The position numbers and the translations under genes are program-made. The notes below the pieces were generated by a model, which saw only the letters and a program-made list of their open reading frames with translations, ran no database searches and had not been told where the DNA came from. Shown here piece by piece: positions 48,486 to 56,272 of a stretch of DNA of 64,000 bases. Within the stretch, counting starts at the first letter, position 1. Every line of letters begins with the position of its first letter. The stretch is from NCBI RefSeq assembly GCF_037572415.1, contig NZ_JBBHLB010000002.1:186001-250000 (forward strand), written 5' to 3'. Origin of the DNA: Flavonifractor porci (GTDB lineage Bacteria; Bacillota; Clostridia; Oscillospirales; Oscillospiraceae).

Positions 48486-49871
48486 GTGAAAGAGAGAGAG
48501 ACCTTTGCGTCCCGGCTGGGCTTCGTGCTTATTTCCGCCGGATGCGCCATCGGCCTGGGCAACGTCTGGCGTTTCCCCTACATCGTGGGACAGTATGGCG
48601 GCGCCGCCTTTGTGCTGATTTATCTGGTGTTTCTGGTGGCCATGGGCCTGCCCATCATGGCGATGGAGTTTGCCGTGGGCCGGGCCAGCCGGAAAAGCAT
48701 TATTGTGTCCTTCCAGGAGTTGGAGCCCAAGGGCACCAAGTGGCATTGGTATGGCTGGTTCGGTATGGCGGGCAACTATCTGCTGATGATGTTCTACACC
48801 ACCATTGCCGGCTGGCTGCTGATGTACTTCTTCAAAATCGCTGCCGGTCAGTTTGAGGGCCTGGATAAGGCGGGCGTGGAGCAGACCTTTGGCGGCATGG
48901 TGGCTGAGCCTGGGATGCAGCTGCTCTTTATGGCTATCGTAATCGTGCTGGGCATGGTGATCTGCAGCCGGGGTCTGCGCAACGGTGTGGAGAAGGCCAA
49001 CAAATTTATGATGCTCTGCCTGCTCTGTCTGCTGGTGATCCTGGCGATCCGGGCCATCACTCTGCCAGGCGCCATCAAGGGCCTGGAGTTCTACCTGGTA
49101 CCCAACTTTGACAACCTGATGTACGACGCCAACGGCAACTTCCGGTTGGCTGAGGCCATCTACGCCGCCATGGGACAGGCCTTCTTTACCCTGAGCCTGG
49201 GCATTGGCGCCATGGCTATCTTCGGCAGCTACATCGGCAAGGACCGCCGCCTCTTCGGCGAGACCATCAGCGTGGGCATCCTGGATACCTGCGTGGCTTT
49301 TGTGTCCGGCCTGATCATCTTCCCCTCTGCCTTTGCCTTCGGCGTTAATCCAGACGCCGGTTCCAAGCTGATTTTTGTGACCCTGCCCAACGTGTTTAAC
49401 GCCATGCCCGGCGGACGGCTGTGGGGCGCTCTGTTCTTTGTGTTCCTGTTTTTTGCCGCCCTGTCCACCATCACCGCTGTGTTTGAGAACATTCTTGCCT
49501 GCTGGATGGACAAGTGGGGGGTGTCCCGTGGTAAGGCGGTGGCCATCAACCTGGTGCTCATCTTCCTGCTCAGCCTGCCCTGCCTGCTGGGCAACAACCT
49601 GTGGAGCTCCATTCAGATCCTGGGTATGGGAATCATGGACTTTGAGGATTTCCTGGTGAGCAACAACCTGCTGCCCATTGGTTCTGTGATCTATCTGCTC
49701 TTCTGCTGCCTGTCCAAAAAGGTTGCCTGGGGCTTCGACGGCTTCCTGGCCGAGGCCGATCAGGGCAGGGGCGTGCGATTTCCCGCCAGGCTGCGGCTGT
49801 ATTTCACCGTGGTGGTGCCCATCATCGTTCTCATCATCTTTGTCATGGGCTATATTGAGAAATTCGCATAA
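48486..49871 (+). CDS. Sodium-dependent neurotransmitter/amino-acid symporter (NSS family)
   Basis: A 461-residue Na+-coupled transporter with 11-12 TM helices. The diagnostic first-helix motif SAGCAIGLGNVWRFPY (about 14-29) carries the Na+ site and unwound substrate region. Related bacterial proteins import amino acids such as tryptophan, tyrosine or leucine; which one is not readable here. Start GTG 48486 has AGGAGG 7 nt upstream; the frame runs 45 codons further left through the structured leader, but that stretch is not transporter-like. Confidence 0.88.
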   Translation: MKERETFASRLGFVLISAGCAIGLGNVWRFPYIVGQYGGAAFVLIYLVFLVAMGLPIMAMEFAVGRASRKSIIVSFQELEPKGTKWHWYGWFGMAGNYLLMMFYTTIAGWLLMYFFKIAAGQFEGLDKAGVEQTFGGMVAEPGMQLLFMAIVIVLGMVICSRGLRNGVEKANKFMMLCLLCLLVILAIRAITLPGAIKGLEFYLVPNFDNLMYDANGNFRLAEAIYAAMGQAFFTLSLGIGAMAIFGSYIGKDRRLFGETISVGILDTCVAFVSGLIIFPSAFAFGVNPDAGSKLIFVTLPNVFNAMPGGRLWGALFFVFLFFAALSTITAVFENILACWMDKWGVSRGKAVAINLVLIFLLSLPCLLGNNLWSSIQILGMGIMDFEDFLVSNNLLPIGSVIYLLFCCLSKKVAWGFDGFLAEADQGRGVRFPARLRLYFTVVVPIIVLIIFVMGYIEKFA

Positions 49872-49878
49872 AGCTGCA

Positions 49879-49908
49879 AAAAGGACCTGCCGTGAGGCAG
49901 GTCCTTTT
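49879..49908 (+). terminator. Terminator between convergent NSS and deacetylase genes
   Basis: An 11-bp AAGGACCTGCC/GGCAGGTCCTT stem with T-runs on both strands, just after the NSS stop and just before the deacetylase stop. Confidence 0.8.
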
Positions 49909-49912
49909 CTGT

Positions 49913-50653
49913 TCAAGGATAGGCGCTCCGATATACCTGGCCGGGCTTCAGCGAGAATCCCCGGACGGCAAAGAGCTGGTCAATGGTGCAGAAGTAGTAG
50001 CCCTGAGCGTGGAGTTTATCCACAATTTGCAGCGCGGCGTCCACCGATTCTGGATAGATGTCGTGGAGCAGGATGATGCCGCCGTCACGGGCCTGGGACA
50101 CAACTTCTTTTACCACCCGGTCGGTGTTTTTGTCGTCCCAGTCTTCCGGGTCAATGGACCACAGGATGATGGGACAGCCTGCCCGCTTTTTTACGCCCTC
50201 GTCCCATTTGCCGTAGGGCGGACGGAGGAGAAAATCGTTGTGACCTAACAGGTCCTTCAGCAGGGTGCGGGTGGACGCCACCTGGGCGTCAAAATCTGTC
50301 TGGTTCAGGTCTGTGAGCTGCACATGATCAAAAGTATGGATGCCGATCTGGTGGCCCTCCCGGTCCATCCGTTCCACCACGTCAGCATTATCAGTAATCT
50401 GGCGGCCAATGAGGAAAAAGGTGGCCTTTACGCCTCGCTCCGCCAGTCCGTCCAGCAGACGGGTGGTGGTGGAGCGGCGGGGCCCGTCATCAAAGGTAAG
50501 TGCGATGAGTTTTTGCTGAGGCAGCTGAGTGGGGGCGTCAACAGATAACGCGTTCTGACGGGCCTGCATGGAGAAGGTCAGACAGACCAGAGACACTGCC
50601 AGAAGGACTACCATCCACCGCTTTTGACGCTGACTCACGCCCCTCGCCCCCAT
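49913..50653 (-). CDS. Polysaccharide deacetylase (NodB fold, CE4)
   Basis: A 246-residue secreted or membrane-anchored deacetylase. One N-terminal TM/signal helix (RWMVVLLAVSLVCLTFS, about 13-29) is followed by the NodB domain: LTFDDGP with the catalytic aspartates near residue 53, IGIHTFDH with the metal histidines, LLRPPYGKWD and ILLHDIYP. It likely removes acetyl groups from peptidoglycan or another surface polysaccharide, as in sporulation or lysozyme resistance. ATG 50653 is kept; a GTG five codons later is an alternative. Confidence 0.88.
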   Translation of the reverse strand: MGARGVSQRQKRWMVVLLAVSLVCLTFSMQARQNALSVDAPTQLPQQKLIALTFDDGPRRSTTTRLLDGLAERGVKATFFLIGRQITDNADVVERMDREGHQIGIHTFDHVQLTDLNQTDFDAQVASTRTLLKDLLGHNDFLLRPPYGKWDEGVKKRAGCPIILWSIDPEDWDDKNTDRVVKEVVSQARDGGIILLHDIYPESVDAALQIVDKLHAQGYYFCTIDQLFAVRGFSLKPGQVYRSAYP

Positions 50654-50715
50654 TTCACCGTTGTGTGGTTAGTATGTGCGGGGCGATGGGGAAGTTTTCA
50701 CACAAAATCTGTTAA

Positions 50716-51393
50716 TCAGGCCTGGCGGGGATCGGGATCGCCGCTGAGGGAAAGGATATACTGGTAATAGGGCAGCAGGAATTCGTAGCTGTCCACCAGG
50801 ACATCGGCCAGTTCATGACTCCACAGCAGCTCCTGATGAGGGGCGCTGTGGGAGAGAGCAAAGCTCTTTTTGCTGTACCAAGGCTGGAGCAGAGGGGAGG
50901 GAGCGGTCTTGGGGCGCTTGTAGTCCGTGCCTTCCAGAATAAACCGGTCCTGTTTATTGAGACGGCGGGCCAGCTGTTCCATGGGCTTGGGGTCCCGGTC
51001 CATCCGGGCCCGGAATTTGGCCATAGTCACCGCGGGAGCCATCCAGAAGCCCATGCCGCAGGACCAGCCCTCCGGTTCCAGTTCAAACCAGAACACCGGC
51101 TCGGAGCCGGGCTCCACATGGGGGCGGACCAGACTCATCCACAGGTGGTCCTTGTAGGGGCCCCGGCCAAAGAGCCGCCGGGCATCCCGGTAGATGCGGG
51201 AGACCTTGCACACCAGATCCAGGTCGGGGTGCTTGTCCAGAAAACGGGCGTAGACCTCATTGGCCAGTTCCTTCATGGGGCGCTGGAAGTGGGTGAGGTA
51301 CTCCTCCTTGTGGGCCTCAAACCAGGACTTTTCATTGTTAAAGCGGATGCCCCACATAAAGTCCACGGTGGACCCAGAAAATCCTTCAAACAT
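50716..51393 (-). CDS. DUF2461 / TIGR02453 family protein
   Basis: A 225-residue soluble protein matching the DUF2461 family (IRFNNEKSWFEAHKEEYLTHFQRPMKELANEV, RIYRDARRLFGRGPYKDHLWMSL, FWFELEPEGWSCGMGFW). Its biochemical role is unknown. ATG 51393 (MFEGFSG) has AGAAAGGA upstream; an ATG twelve codons earlier has none. The gene lies just downstream of the VanW gene on the same strand, separated by a hairpin. Confidence 0.87.
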   Translation of the reverse strand: MFEGFSGSTVDFMWGIRFNNEKSWFEAHKEEYLTHFQRPMKELANEVYARFLDKHPDLDLVCKVSRIYRDARRLFGRGPYKDHLWMSLVRPHVEPGSEPVFWFELEPEGWSCGMGFWMAPAVTMAKFRARMDRDPKPMEQLARRLNKQDRFILEGTDYKRPKTAPSPLLQPWYSKKSFALSHSAPHQELLWSHELADVLVDSYEFLLPYYQYILSLSGDPDPRQA

Positions 51394-51425
51394 AGTGATT
51401 CCTTTCTCATTTCGTATTTGGGCAA

Positions 51426-51456
51426 GCAAGGCCCCCCGCCGGGCGGGGGGCCTTGC
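51426..51456 (-). terminator. Hairpin after the VanW gene
   Basis: A very stable GC stem (GCAAGGCCCCCCG with its inverse) just past the VanW-protein stop on the minus strand, lacking a clear U-run. Confidence 0.55.
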
Positions 51457-51468
51457 AGAAGGGTACGG

Positions 51469-53349
51469 TCAGGCCGCGGGGGACTCTGATACGGGCGGCA
51501 CACTCTCTTCAGGCGGCATACCGGGGCCGGTGGTAGGTGTGGGCTCCGGTGTGGGAATGGCACTGGGCGCCGGGCTGGGCGTTGCCGACGGCGTAGCGGT
51601 AGGCGTGGCCGTGGGAGTAGCCGACGGGGTTGCACTGGGCGTTGCGGAGGGTGTGGCGCTGGGTGTGGCCGACGGCGTGGCGGTAGGCGTGGGTTCCACC
51701 GGAGTCAGCGTTTTCAGACCGGTGGAAGGATCAATGCCCCAGCGGGCCGCGTCGGCGGGGTTATAATAGTACACCGCGTCGGAGGACTTATAGCTGTTGC
51801 GGTAGAGGAAAATGGTATCTACCGTGTTGCCGTTCTTATCTACCAGCTTCTGATACACATCCACCGTCACGCCGTTGTAGCGGGAGTAATTGGGGTCGCG
51901 CTTGGGTTCGGCGCCAGCGGGGTGGTTGGGATCAGGTTTATAGGTGTTTTTATAGGGGATGGTGGAAACGGTGACAGAATAGGGCTCTCCATGGATGCCG
52001 GTGCTGTCGGTGCCGTAGATGGTGACGTGGAGCTTGTGGTTCCTATCCTGATAGGTCTCGATCTTAATGGGATAATCGGTGCTGTTTTTGAATTTGAAGT
52101 CGATCTGGTTGCTCCAGACGGTGGCGTCGGTGCCGATTACCGGCATATAGCCGCCGTTAAAGGCGTGCTTGGATCGCTCCACGGTCTCCAAATTGGCTTT
52201 CAGGGTGACCCAGTAAATGGTGGAGGAGAGCTGGCAGATGCCGCCGGCGGTGGCGTCGATGCTCTGGCCGTTCTGGTAGGTGCCCGCGTCCCTGTAGCCG
52301 CTGGATTTGGTATAGGGGCCGGCCAGGTCGTTGTAGGAGAATACCTCGCCGGGCAGCAGGATGGTGCCGTTGACCCGGCTGGCAGCCAGGTCGATGTTGT
52401 ACCAGCGGTTGGAAGGACCGGCGCAGCTGGTGGTGCCGGTGCCCAGCACATCTTTAAAGAGGTTGGCCTCCAGGTTGGCGGTGGTCATTTTGGGCTCTGT
52501 CTTGGTCAGGGGCACGGAGACGTCGGAGCCCTCCGCCGCACTGTCCAAAGCGGACTTGGCAGCGGCACTATCCAGGCTGACGCCGGTGACAGAGGGCACG
52601 ATCTGCTTGGTGCTCTTGTCTAAGTAGGCGTCGGCTGCCTCCACGGTGACCTCCTCCTGAATGGCATCAAAATCCGGGTCCAGGGGAGGGGCGGTAGTGA
52701 CCTGGGTCTCCAGAGGAGCGTTTTCCGCATTGCTGTCGTTGAGCAGCTGGGTGAAGCGCTCCGCGGCGGCGTCGGTGAGCGCGTTTACATCAATGGTGCG
52801 GCCGGTGACGCCCTTGTGGAACACCAACTGATCACCCGATACCTCCCAGGTGGTCTGGGCCTCAGGATCAGCATATTTTTCCACCGCCTCAGTCACAACG
52901 GCGGGGGTGTCTCTCAGGATCACGGGAACAGAATATTGGGCCCCACCGGTGATGGACCCAAGATACTGGGCTCCCCGGGTGAAGAAGTTGCCCGACTGAT
53001 GGTCCAGGGCCTCCTGGAGGGCGGATTCTACAGCCTGGTCATCCACTGCGGCGTCGCTGCCCGGGATGGTGAATTCCTGTCCCTCGCACACAAAGGGCAC
53101 GGAAAGCTGAGAGAGCCGGTCAGGCAGTTGGGTCTTGAGGGTGTCCAGTGCCTGCTCATGGGTCTGACCGCCAACGGGGATTCCGGCGATGGTAGTATTG
53201 GGCAGGAAGGTACTGCTGCCAGCCACGGCGCACAGAATCAGGTAGCCGCCGATCAGAACGACGACCACCGCCAGCGCCACGATGAGGGCGATCTTACCGC
53301 CCTTGGGCTTTTCGGCCTGAGCGGTCCGCTTGCCCGCTGTTTGTGCCAT
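51469..53349 (-). CDS. VanW family membrane-anchored protein with Thr-Pro-Ser-Ala tail
   Basis: A 626-residue protein with one N-terminal TM helix (about 20-42, IALIVALAVVVVLIGGYLILCAV). Two YoaR-type putative peptidoglycan-binding regions follow (to about 300). The VanW domain (about 310-440) has RVNGTILLPGEVFSYNDL, GTYQNGQSIDATAGGICQLSSTIYW and HAFNGGYMPVIGTDATV. The last ~75 residues are low-complexity repeats of TPSA/TPTA, probably spanning the wall. VanW proteins occur in vancomycin-resistance operons but most, like this one, are ordinary cell-envelope proteins of unknown role. GGAG precedes the ATG. The TPSA tract is a good candidate for length variation. Confidence 0.88.
   Translation of the reverse strand: MAQTAGKRTAQAEKPKGGKIALIVALAVVVVLIGGYLILCAVAGSSTFLPNTTIAGIPVGGQTHEQALDTLKTQLPDRLSQLSVPFVCEGQEFTIPGSDAAVDDQAVESALQEALDHQSGNFFTRGAQYLGSITGGAQYSVPVILRDTPAVVTEAVEKYADPEAQTTWEVSGDQLVFHKGVTGRTIDVNALTDAAAERFTQLLNDSNAENAPLETQVTTAPPLDPDFDAIQEEVTVEAADAYLDKSTKQIVPSVTGVSLDSAAAKSALDSAAEGSDVSVPLTKTEPKMTTANLEANLFKDVLGTGTTSCAGPSNRWYNIDLAASRVNGTILLPGEVFSYNDLAGPYTKSSGYRDAGTYQNGQSIDATAGGICQLSSTIYWVTLKANLETVERSKHAFNGGYMPVIGTDATVWSNQIDFKFKNSTDYPIKIETYQDRNHKLHVTIYGTDSTGIHGEPYSVTVSTIPYKNTYKPDPNHPAGAEPKRDPNYSRYNGVTVDVYQKLVDKNGNTVDTIFLYRNSYKSSDAVYYYNPADAARWGIDPSTGLKTLTPVEPTPTATPSATPSATPSATPSATPSATPTATPTATPSATPSPAPSAIPTPEPTPTTGPGMPPEESVPPVSESPAA
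51560..51700 (-). repeat. In-frame repeats coding the TPSA tail
   Basis: About nine TP(S/T)A units in a row are coded by short 12-bp-phase repeats (GGCGTTGCCGACGGCGTAGC-like on the plus strand), mixed in codon use. Such tracts change length by slippage. Confidence 0.65.
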
Positions 53350-53714
53350 ATTCGATCACTCCAACTCGTATGATTGCCCGGCCCATGGCCTGGGCAGAAC
53401 ATCCGGCAGATGGTTACCAGAAAGACGGTAGAAACTGCCGGGCTGCATCAAAAATGATTCAGTAACCCATATTATAGGTGTTTCCTATGAGAAAAGCAAT
53501 TACAGATTGGTTACATGGTCCGACGGCGGAAATCGCTTTACAGAAAAGACGATTCAGTGTATGATTATATGCACCTGGGCGGCGGATCATATCGGCGGTT
53601 GTCCGCCATTACAGCATGGCCCATCCATCAGATCATATCCAGCGAAACTTTGACACTTTTGTGATGGAATGACAATGTTTTTTGACTTTAGACTGCAAAA
53701 AAGGGGCGGTATCT
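53350..53714 (+). other. 365-bp gap between the VanW and XpaC-like genes
   Basis: No gene is visible. A possible promoter lies near the right end (TTGACA, 17 bp, CAATGT, before 53690). A GGCGG-TTGT-CCGCC hairpin and two copies of GATCATATC occur in the middle. Nothing else can be supported. Confidence 0.4.
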
Positions 53715-54827
53715 ATGGCATATAACCGATACGGCCGTCAGGACGGGAACGGAGATCTGGGTTCCTGGATCGTGACGCTGATCCTGCTGGTCAGTCCACT
53801 GTGGTTTGTGGGGCTGATCCTGCTCTTCCGCAAGCTGAATGCCTTGGGACGCAGACCGCAATTTCCTTATCTGGGGCCCAGCCCCGGAACCCAGGGATTT
53901 CGTACCCCACCCGCAGGGGCGGCGGGCAGAGGATTGGGCTTTGGCAGAGGCAAGGCCATGACCATCGGCGGCGCCGCTATGGCCATTATCTTTGGTATTG
54001 CCGCCGCGTCGGGACTGCCGGTGGTGAACAGTATCTGGGGATTCCCACTGTCGCTGGCTGTTTTGTCTCCGGTGCTCGGCCTGTGTACAGGCGGCCTGGC
54101 TCTCATGCTGGCGGGCACCCTCAATACCCGCAAGATCCGACGGTTCCGGAAATATCTAGCCCTCATCGGCCGGCGGGAGAGCGTGTCGGTGGTTCAGCTG
54201 GCCCACGCCATGCCGGTGCCTGTGCGTAAGGCGTGCAACGATTTGCAGGAGATGCTGGACCGAGGCATCCTGCCTGCGGGCTATCTGGATATGTCCTCCT
54301 ATCAGCTGATCCTCAGCGATGAGGGCCTGAAGGATGAGCCGGAACCGGCGGAGGAGGCTCCGGAGCAGAGCGCGGATGAGGAGGAACCTCTGGATATTCG
54401 GGACGACGACGCGGTGCTCCGGGAGATCCGCCGCCTCAACGATGACATTGATGATGCCGAGATGAGCCGCAAGATCGACCGGATCGGCGAGATCACCAGC
54501 AAGATCTACGGCTATGTGAAACAGAACCCCAGCAAGGAGGGGCAACTGCGCTCCTTCCTCAACTACTATCTGCCCACCACCCTGAAGATCCTCAAGGCCT
54601 ACGCCCGCATGGAGGACCAGGGCGTGGAAGGGGAGAATATCCGTACCGCCAAGGCCCGCATTGAGGGTATGATGGACAAGGTGGTGGACGGCTTCGAGAA
54701 GCAGCTGGACCGCCTCTTTGAGGTGGACACCATGGACATCACCGCCGACGTGGAGGTGCTGGAGCGGATGCTGGAGAAGGACGGACTGTCCGGCGGCATG
54801 GACTTCGGACAGAAGGGCACTTCATAA
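53715..54827 (+). CDS. XpaC-like protein (5-bromo-4-chloroindolyl phosphate hydrolysis family)
   Basis: A 370-residue protein. Two hydrophobic segments lie near the N-terminus (about 18-38, SWIVTLILLVSPLWFVGLILLF) and at 85-135 (paired helices). A cytoplasmic coiled, acidic segment (about 215-240, EPEPAEEAPEQSADEEEP) is followed by the helical XpaC domain (AEMSRKIDRIGEITSKIYGYVKQNPSKEGQLRSFLNYYLPTTLKILKAYARM). The family name comes from an old phenotype; the true function is unknown. It usually pairs with TelA toxic-anion-resistance proteins, which are not seen here. ATG 53715 has AGGGGCGG upstream. Confidence 0.85.
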   Translation: MAYNRYGRQDGNGDLGSWIVTLILLVSPLWFVGLILLFRKLNALGRRPQFPYLGPSPGTQGFRTPPAGAAGRGLGFGRGKAMTIGGAAMAIIFGIAAASGLPVVNSIWGFPLSLAVLSPVLGLCTGGLALMLAGTLNTRKIRRFRKYLALIGRRESVSVVQLAHAMPVPVRKACNDLQEMLDRGILPAGYLDMSSYQLILSDEGLKDEPEPAEEAPEQSADEEEPLDIRDDDAVLREIRRLNDDIDDAEMSRKIDRIGEITSKIYGYVKQNPSKEGQLRSFLNYYLPTTLKILKAYARMEDQGVEGENIRTAKARIEGMMDKVVDGFEKQLDRLFEVDTMDITADVEVLERMLEKDGLSGGMDFGQKGTS

Positions 54828-54868
54828 AACGTTTACATAAGGTCCAAAAATTATCCATCACTCGACAG

Positions 54869-54897
54869 GGCGGCTGTGGTATCTTATAAACACAGCC
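54869..54897 (+). promoter_or_regulatory. Possible promoter of a non-coding RNA
   Basis: TCGACA, 17 bp, TATAAA, directly after the XpaC-like gene and in front of a structured non-coding stretch. Placement is approximate to a few bases. Confidence 0.45.
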
Positions 54898-55107
54898 AAG
54901 CAAGACGGCAAGGGCGCCGCGCCGGGAGCGCGCGGAGGACAAATGCCATCCAGAGCGCGTTCAACAGACCGGCCCGCCCTTGTGACTGCCCCCCGGCTGT
55001 GGGGGCAGACCAAAGACAACACCTGGCTCTGCCGAGTGATGAGATACAGATGGAATCCTCCAAACAAAGGAAGCCCCGGACGGCTCTGCCGTCCGGGGCT
55101 TCCTTTG
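54890..55107 (+). ncRNA. Candidate structured non-coding RNA
   Basis: About 200 nt with no gene but strong structure, between a promoter-like signal and a 19-bp terminator stem. CAAGGGCG (near 54909-54925) pairs with CGCCCTTG (near 54971-54990), enclosing a CCGCGC/GCGCGG hairpin; CTGCCCCC pairs with GGGGGCAG just after. It lacks the conserved cores of RNase P RNA, tmRNA and SRP RNA. A 6S-type regulatory RNA is possible by size only. Confidence 0.4.
55065..55107 (-). terminator. Strong hairpin, shared terminator
   Basis: A perfect 19-bp stem (CAAAGGAAGCCCCGGACGG with its inverse at 55089-55107), 5-nt loop. It ends the minus-strand zinc-ribbon gene and probably any RNA arriving from the left. 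Confidence 0.75.
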
Positions 55108-55116
55108 TTGGTTGAA

Positions 55117-56070
55117 TCAGGTGCAGCGCACCGTGCAGGTCAGAGTCTTGCCGTCCACGGTGCAGGTCAGGGTGGTGGTGCCCTTGCCCACATAGGTCAC
55201 GGTGCCGTTGGAGGCCACGGTGGCCACGGCGCTGTTGCCGATGCTCCACACGGGGGTGGAGGAGGTGCCGCTCACTTTCACCTGGAAGGAGGGGTAGGTC
55301 TTGCTCAGGGTGAAATCCGTCCGGTTCAGGGACAGAGTCGTAGTGGTAGTGCCAGAGCCGGAGCCGGTGGTAGTGGAGCCGCCGGTAGTCACCGAGTTGT
55401 GGACCAGGCAGGTGCGGGTCACGCCGCCGGGCATGGTGGCGGTGATGGTGGCGTTGCCCGTCTTGGAGCCGGGGCTTACCTTGCCGGTCTCATCCACGCT
55501 GACCACCTCGGGATTGCTGCTGGTCCAGGTGATGGTACCGGTGGAGCCCTCGGGGATGAAGGTCACCTTCAGGGTAATGGGATCGGGATAGCGGTTGCTG
55601 AGGGAGAACTCCGTCAGACTCAAGGTAAAGTCAGTGGCGGTCTGGTCGGCGGGAATGGTCTCCGAGGGCTCGGGGGAGTCGGTGGGTTCCACGCTGGGCT
55701 GGGCGGAGTCGGTGGGCATAACGCTTTCCACGCCGGGCGGATCGTCCACAGAGCCGCCCTTGGTGACCAGAGGAATGATCACTGAGATCACAATGATAAC
55801 CGCCGCGATGATGATAGCCAGAGAGACAATGATCCCCACCAGACGGAGGGGGGAGGGGCCCCGGCCATAGCCGCCGCCTCTGGTGTTGGTCGCCAACCGC
55901 TTGCCGCCCCGGGCACGGTGGGAGAAATCCTCATCGCCGTCAAACTCCTCGTCGTCTAACGGGACCTCGTCACAGAAAGGGCAGTGCTTATAAGTAGAGG
56001 CGTAGTCTTCGCCGCAGTATTCGCAGTGGATCATTTTGGGACGGTCGTCCCTGCTTCGTCTGGATGCCAT
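55117..56070 (-). CDS. Zinc-ribbon membrane protein with Ig-like (BIG2-type) domains
   Basis: A 317-residue protein. A zinc ribbon at the N-terminus (CEYCGEDYASTYKHCPFCDE, about 17-36) lies in the cytoplasm. A TM helix (about 75-100, LVGIIVSLAIIIAAVIIVISVIIPLV) leads to a Ser/Pro/Thr-rich stalk and two outside Ig-like domains of BIG2 type (FTLSLTEFSLSNRYPDPITLKVTF... ITWTSSNPEVVSVDETGKVSP; TTTLSLNRTDFTLSKTYPSFQVKVSG... WSIGNSAVATVASNGTVTYVGKG). The function is unknown; an envelope role is likely. ATG 56070 has GGAGGG upstream. It is divergent from the AAA+ gene. Confidence 0.8.
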   Translation of the reverse strand: MASRRSRDDRPKMIHCEYCGEDYASTYKHCPFCDEVPLDDEEFDGDEDFSHRARGGKRLATNTRGGGYGRGPSPLRLVGIIVSLAIIIAAVIIVISVIIPLVTKGGSVDDPPGVESVMPTDSAQPSVEPTDSPEPSETIPADQTATDFTLSLTEFSLSNRYPDPITLKVTFIPEGSTGTITWTSSNPEVVSVDETGKVSPGSKTGNATITATMPGGVTRTCLVHNSVTTGGSTTTGSGSGTTTTTLSLNRTDFTLSKTYPSFQVKVSGTSSTPVWSIGNSAVATVASNGTVTYVGKGTTTLTCTVDGKTLTCTVRCT

Positions 56071-56188
56071 AGGAAATCCCTCCAATCGACATTCTTGTGT
56101 CTATTGTACAACGCCGACGCGCGGCCCGTCAACGGTACTTCAGGAAATATAAAAGTTTTTTAACAATTATGTCAACTGATGGGCGGGG

Positions 56189-56217
56189 TTGCACCGTCAA
56201 AACAAATTGGCTATAAT
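56189..56217 (+). promoter_or_regulatory. Promoter of the AAA+ gene
   Basis: TTGCAC (56189-56194), 17 bp, TATAAT (56212-56217), 55 nt before the start. Confidence 0.7.
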
Positions 56218-56272
56218 AATGCGTATCCAAGACATTATCATAGCAGGCAAGAGAGCAGGGGAGGCGGAACGT

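Noticed and set aside
51469..53349. Vancomycin-resistance gene
   Set aside because: VanW-domain proteins are widespread envelope proteins; no vanH, vanA/B, vanX or vanS/R genes are nearby.
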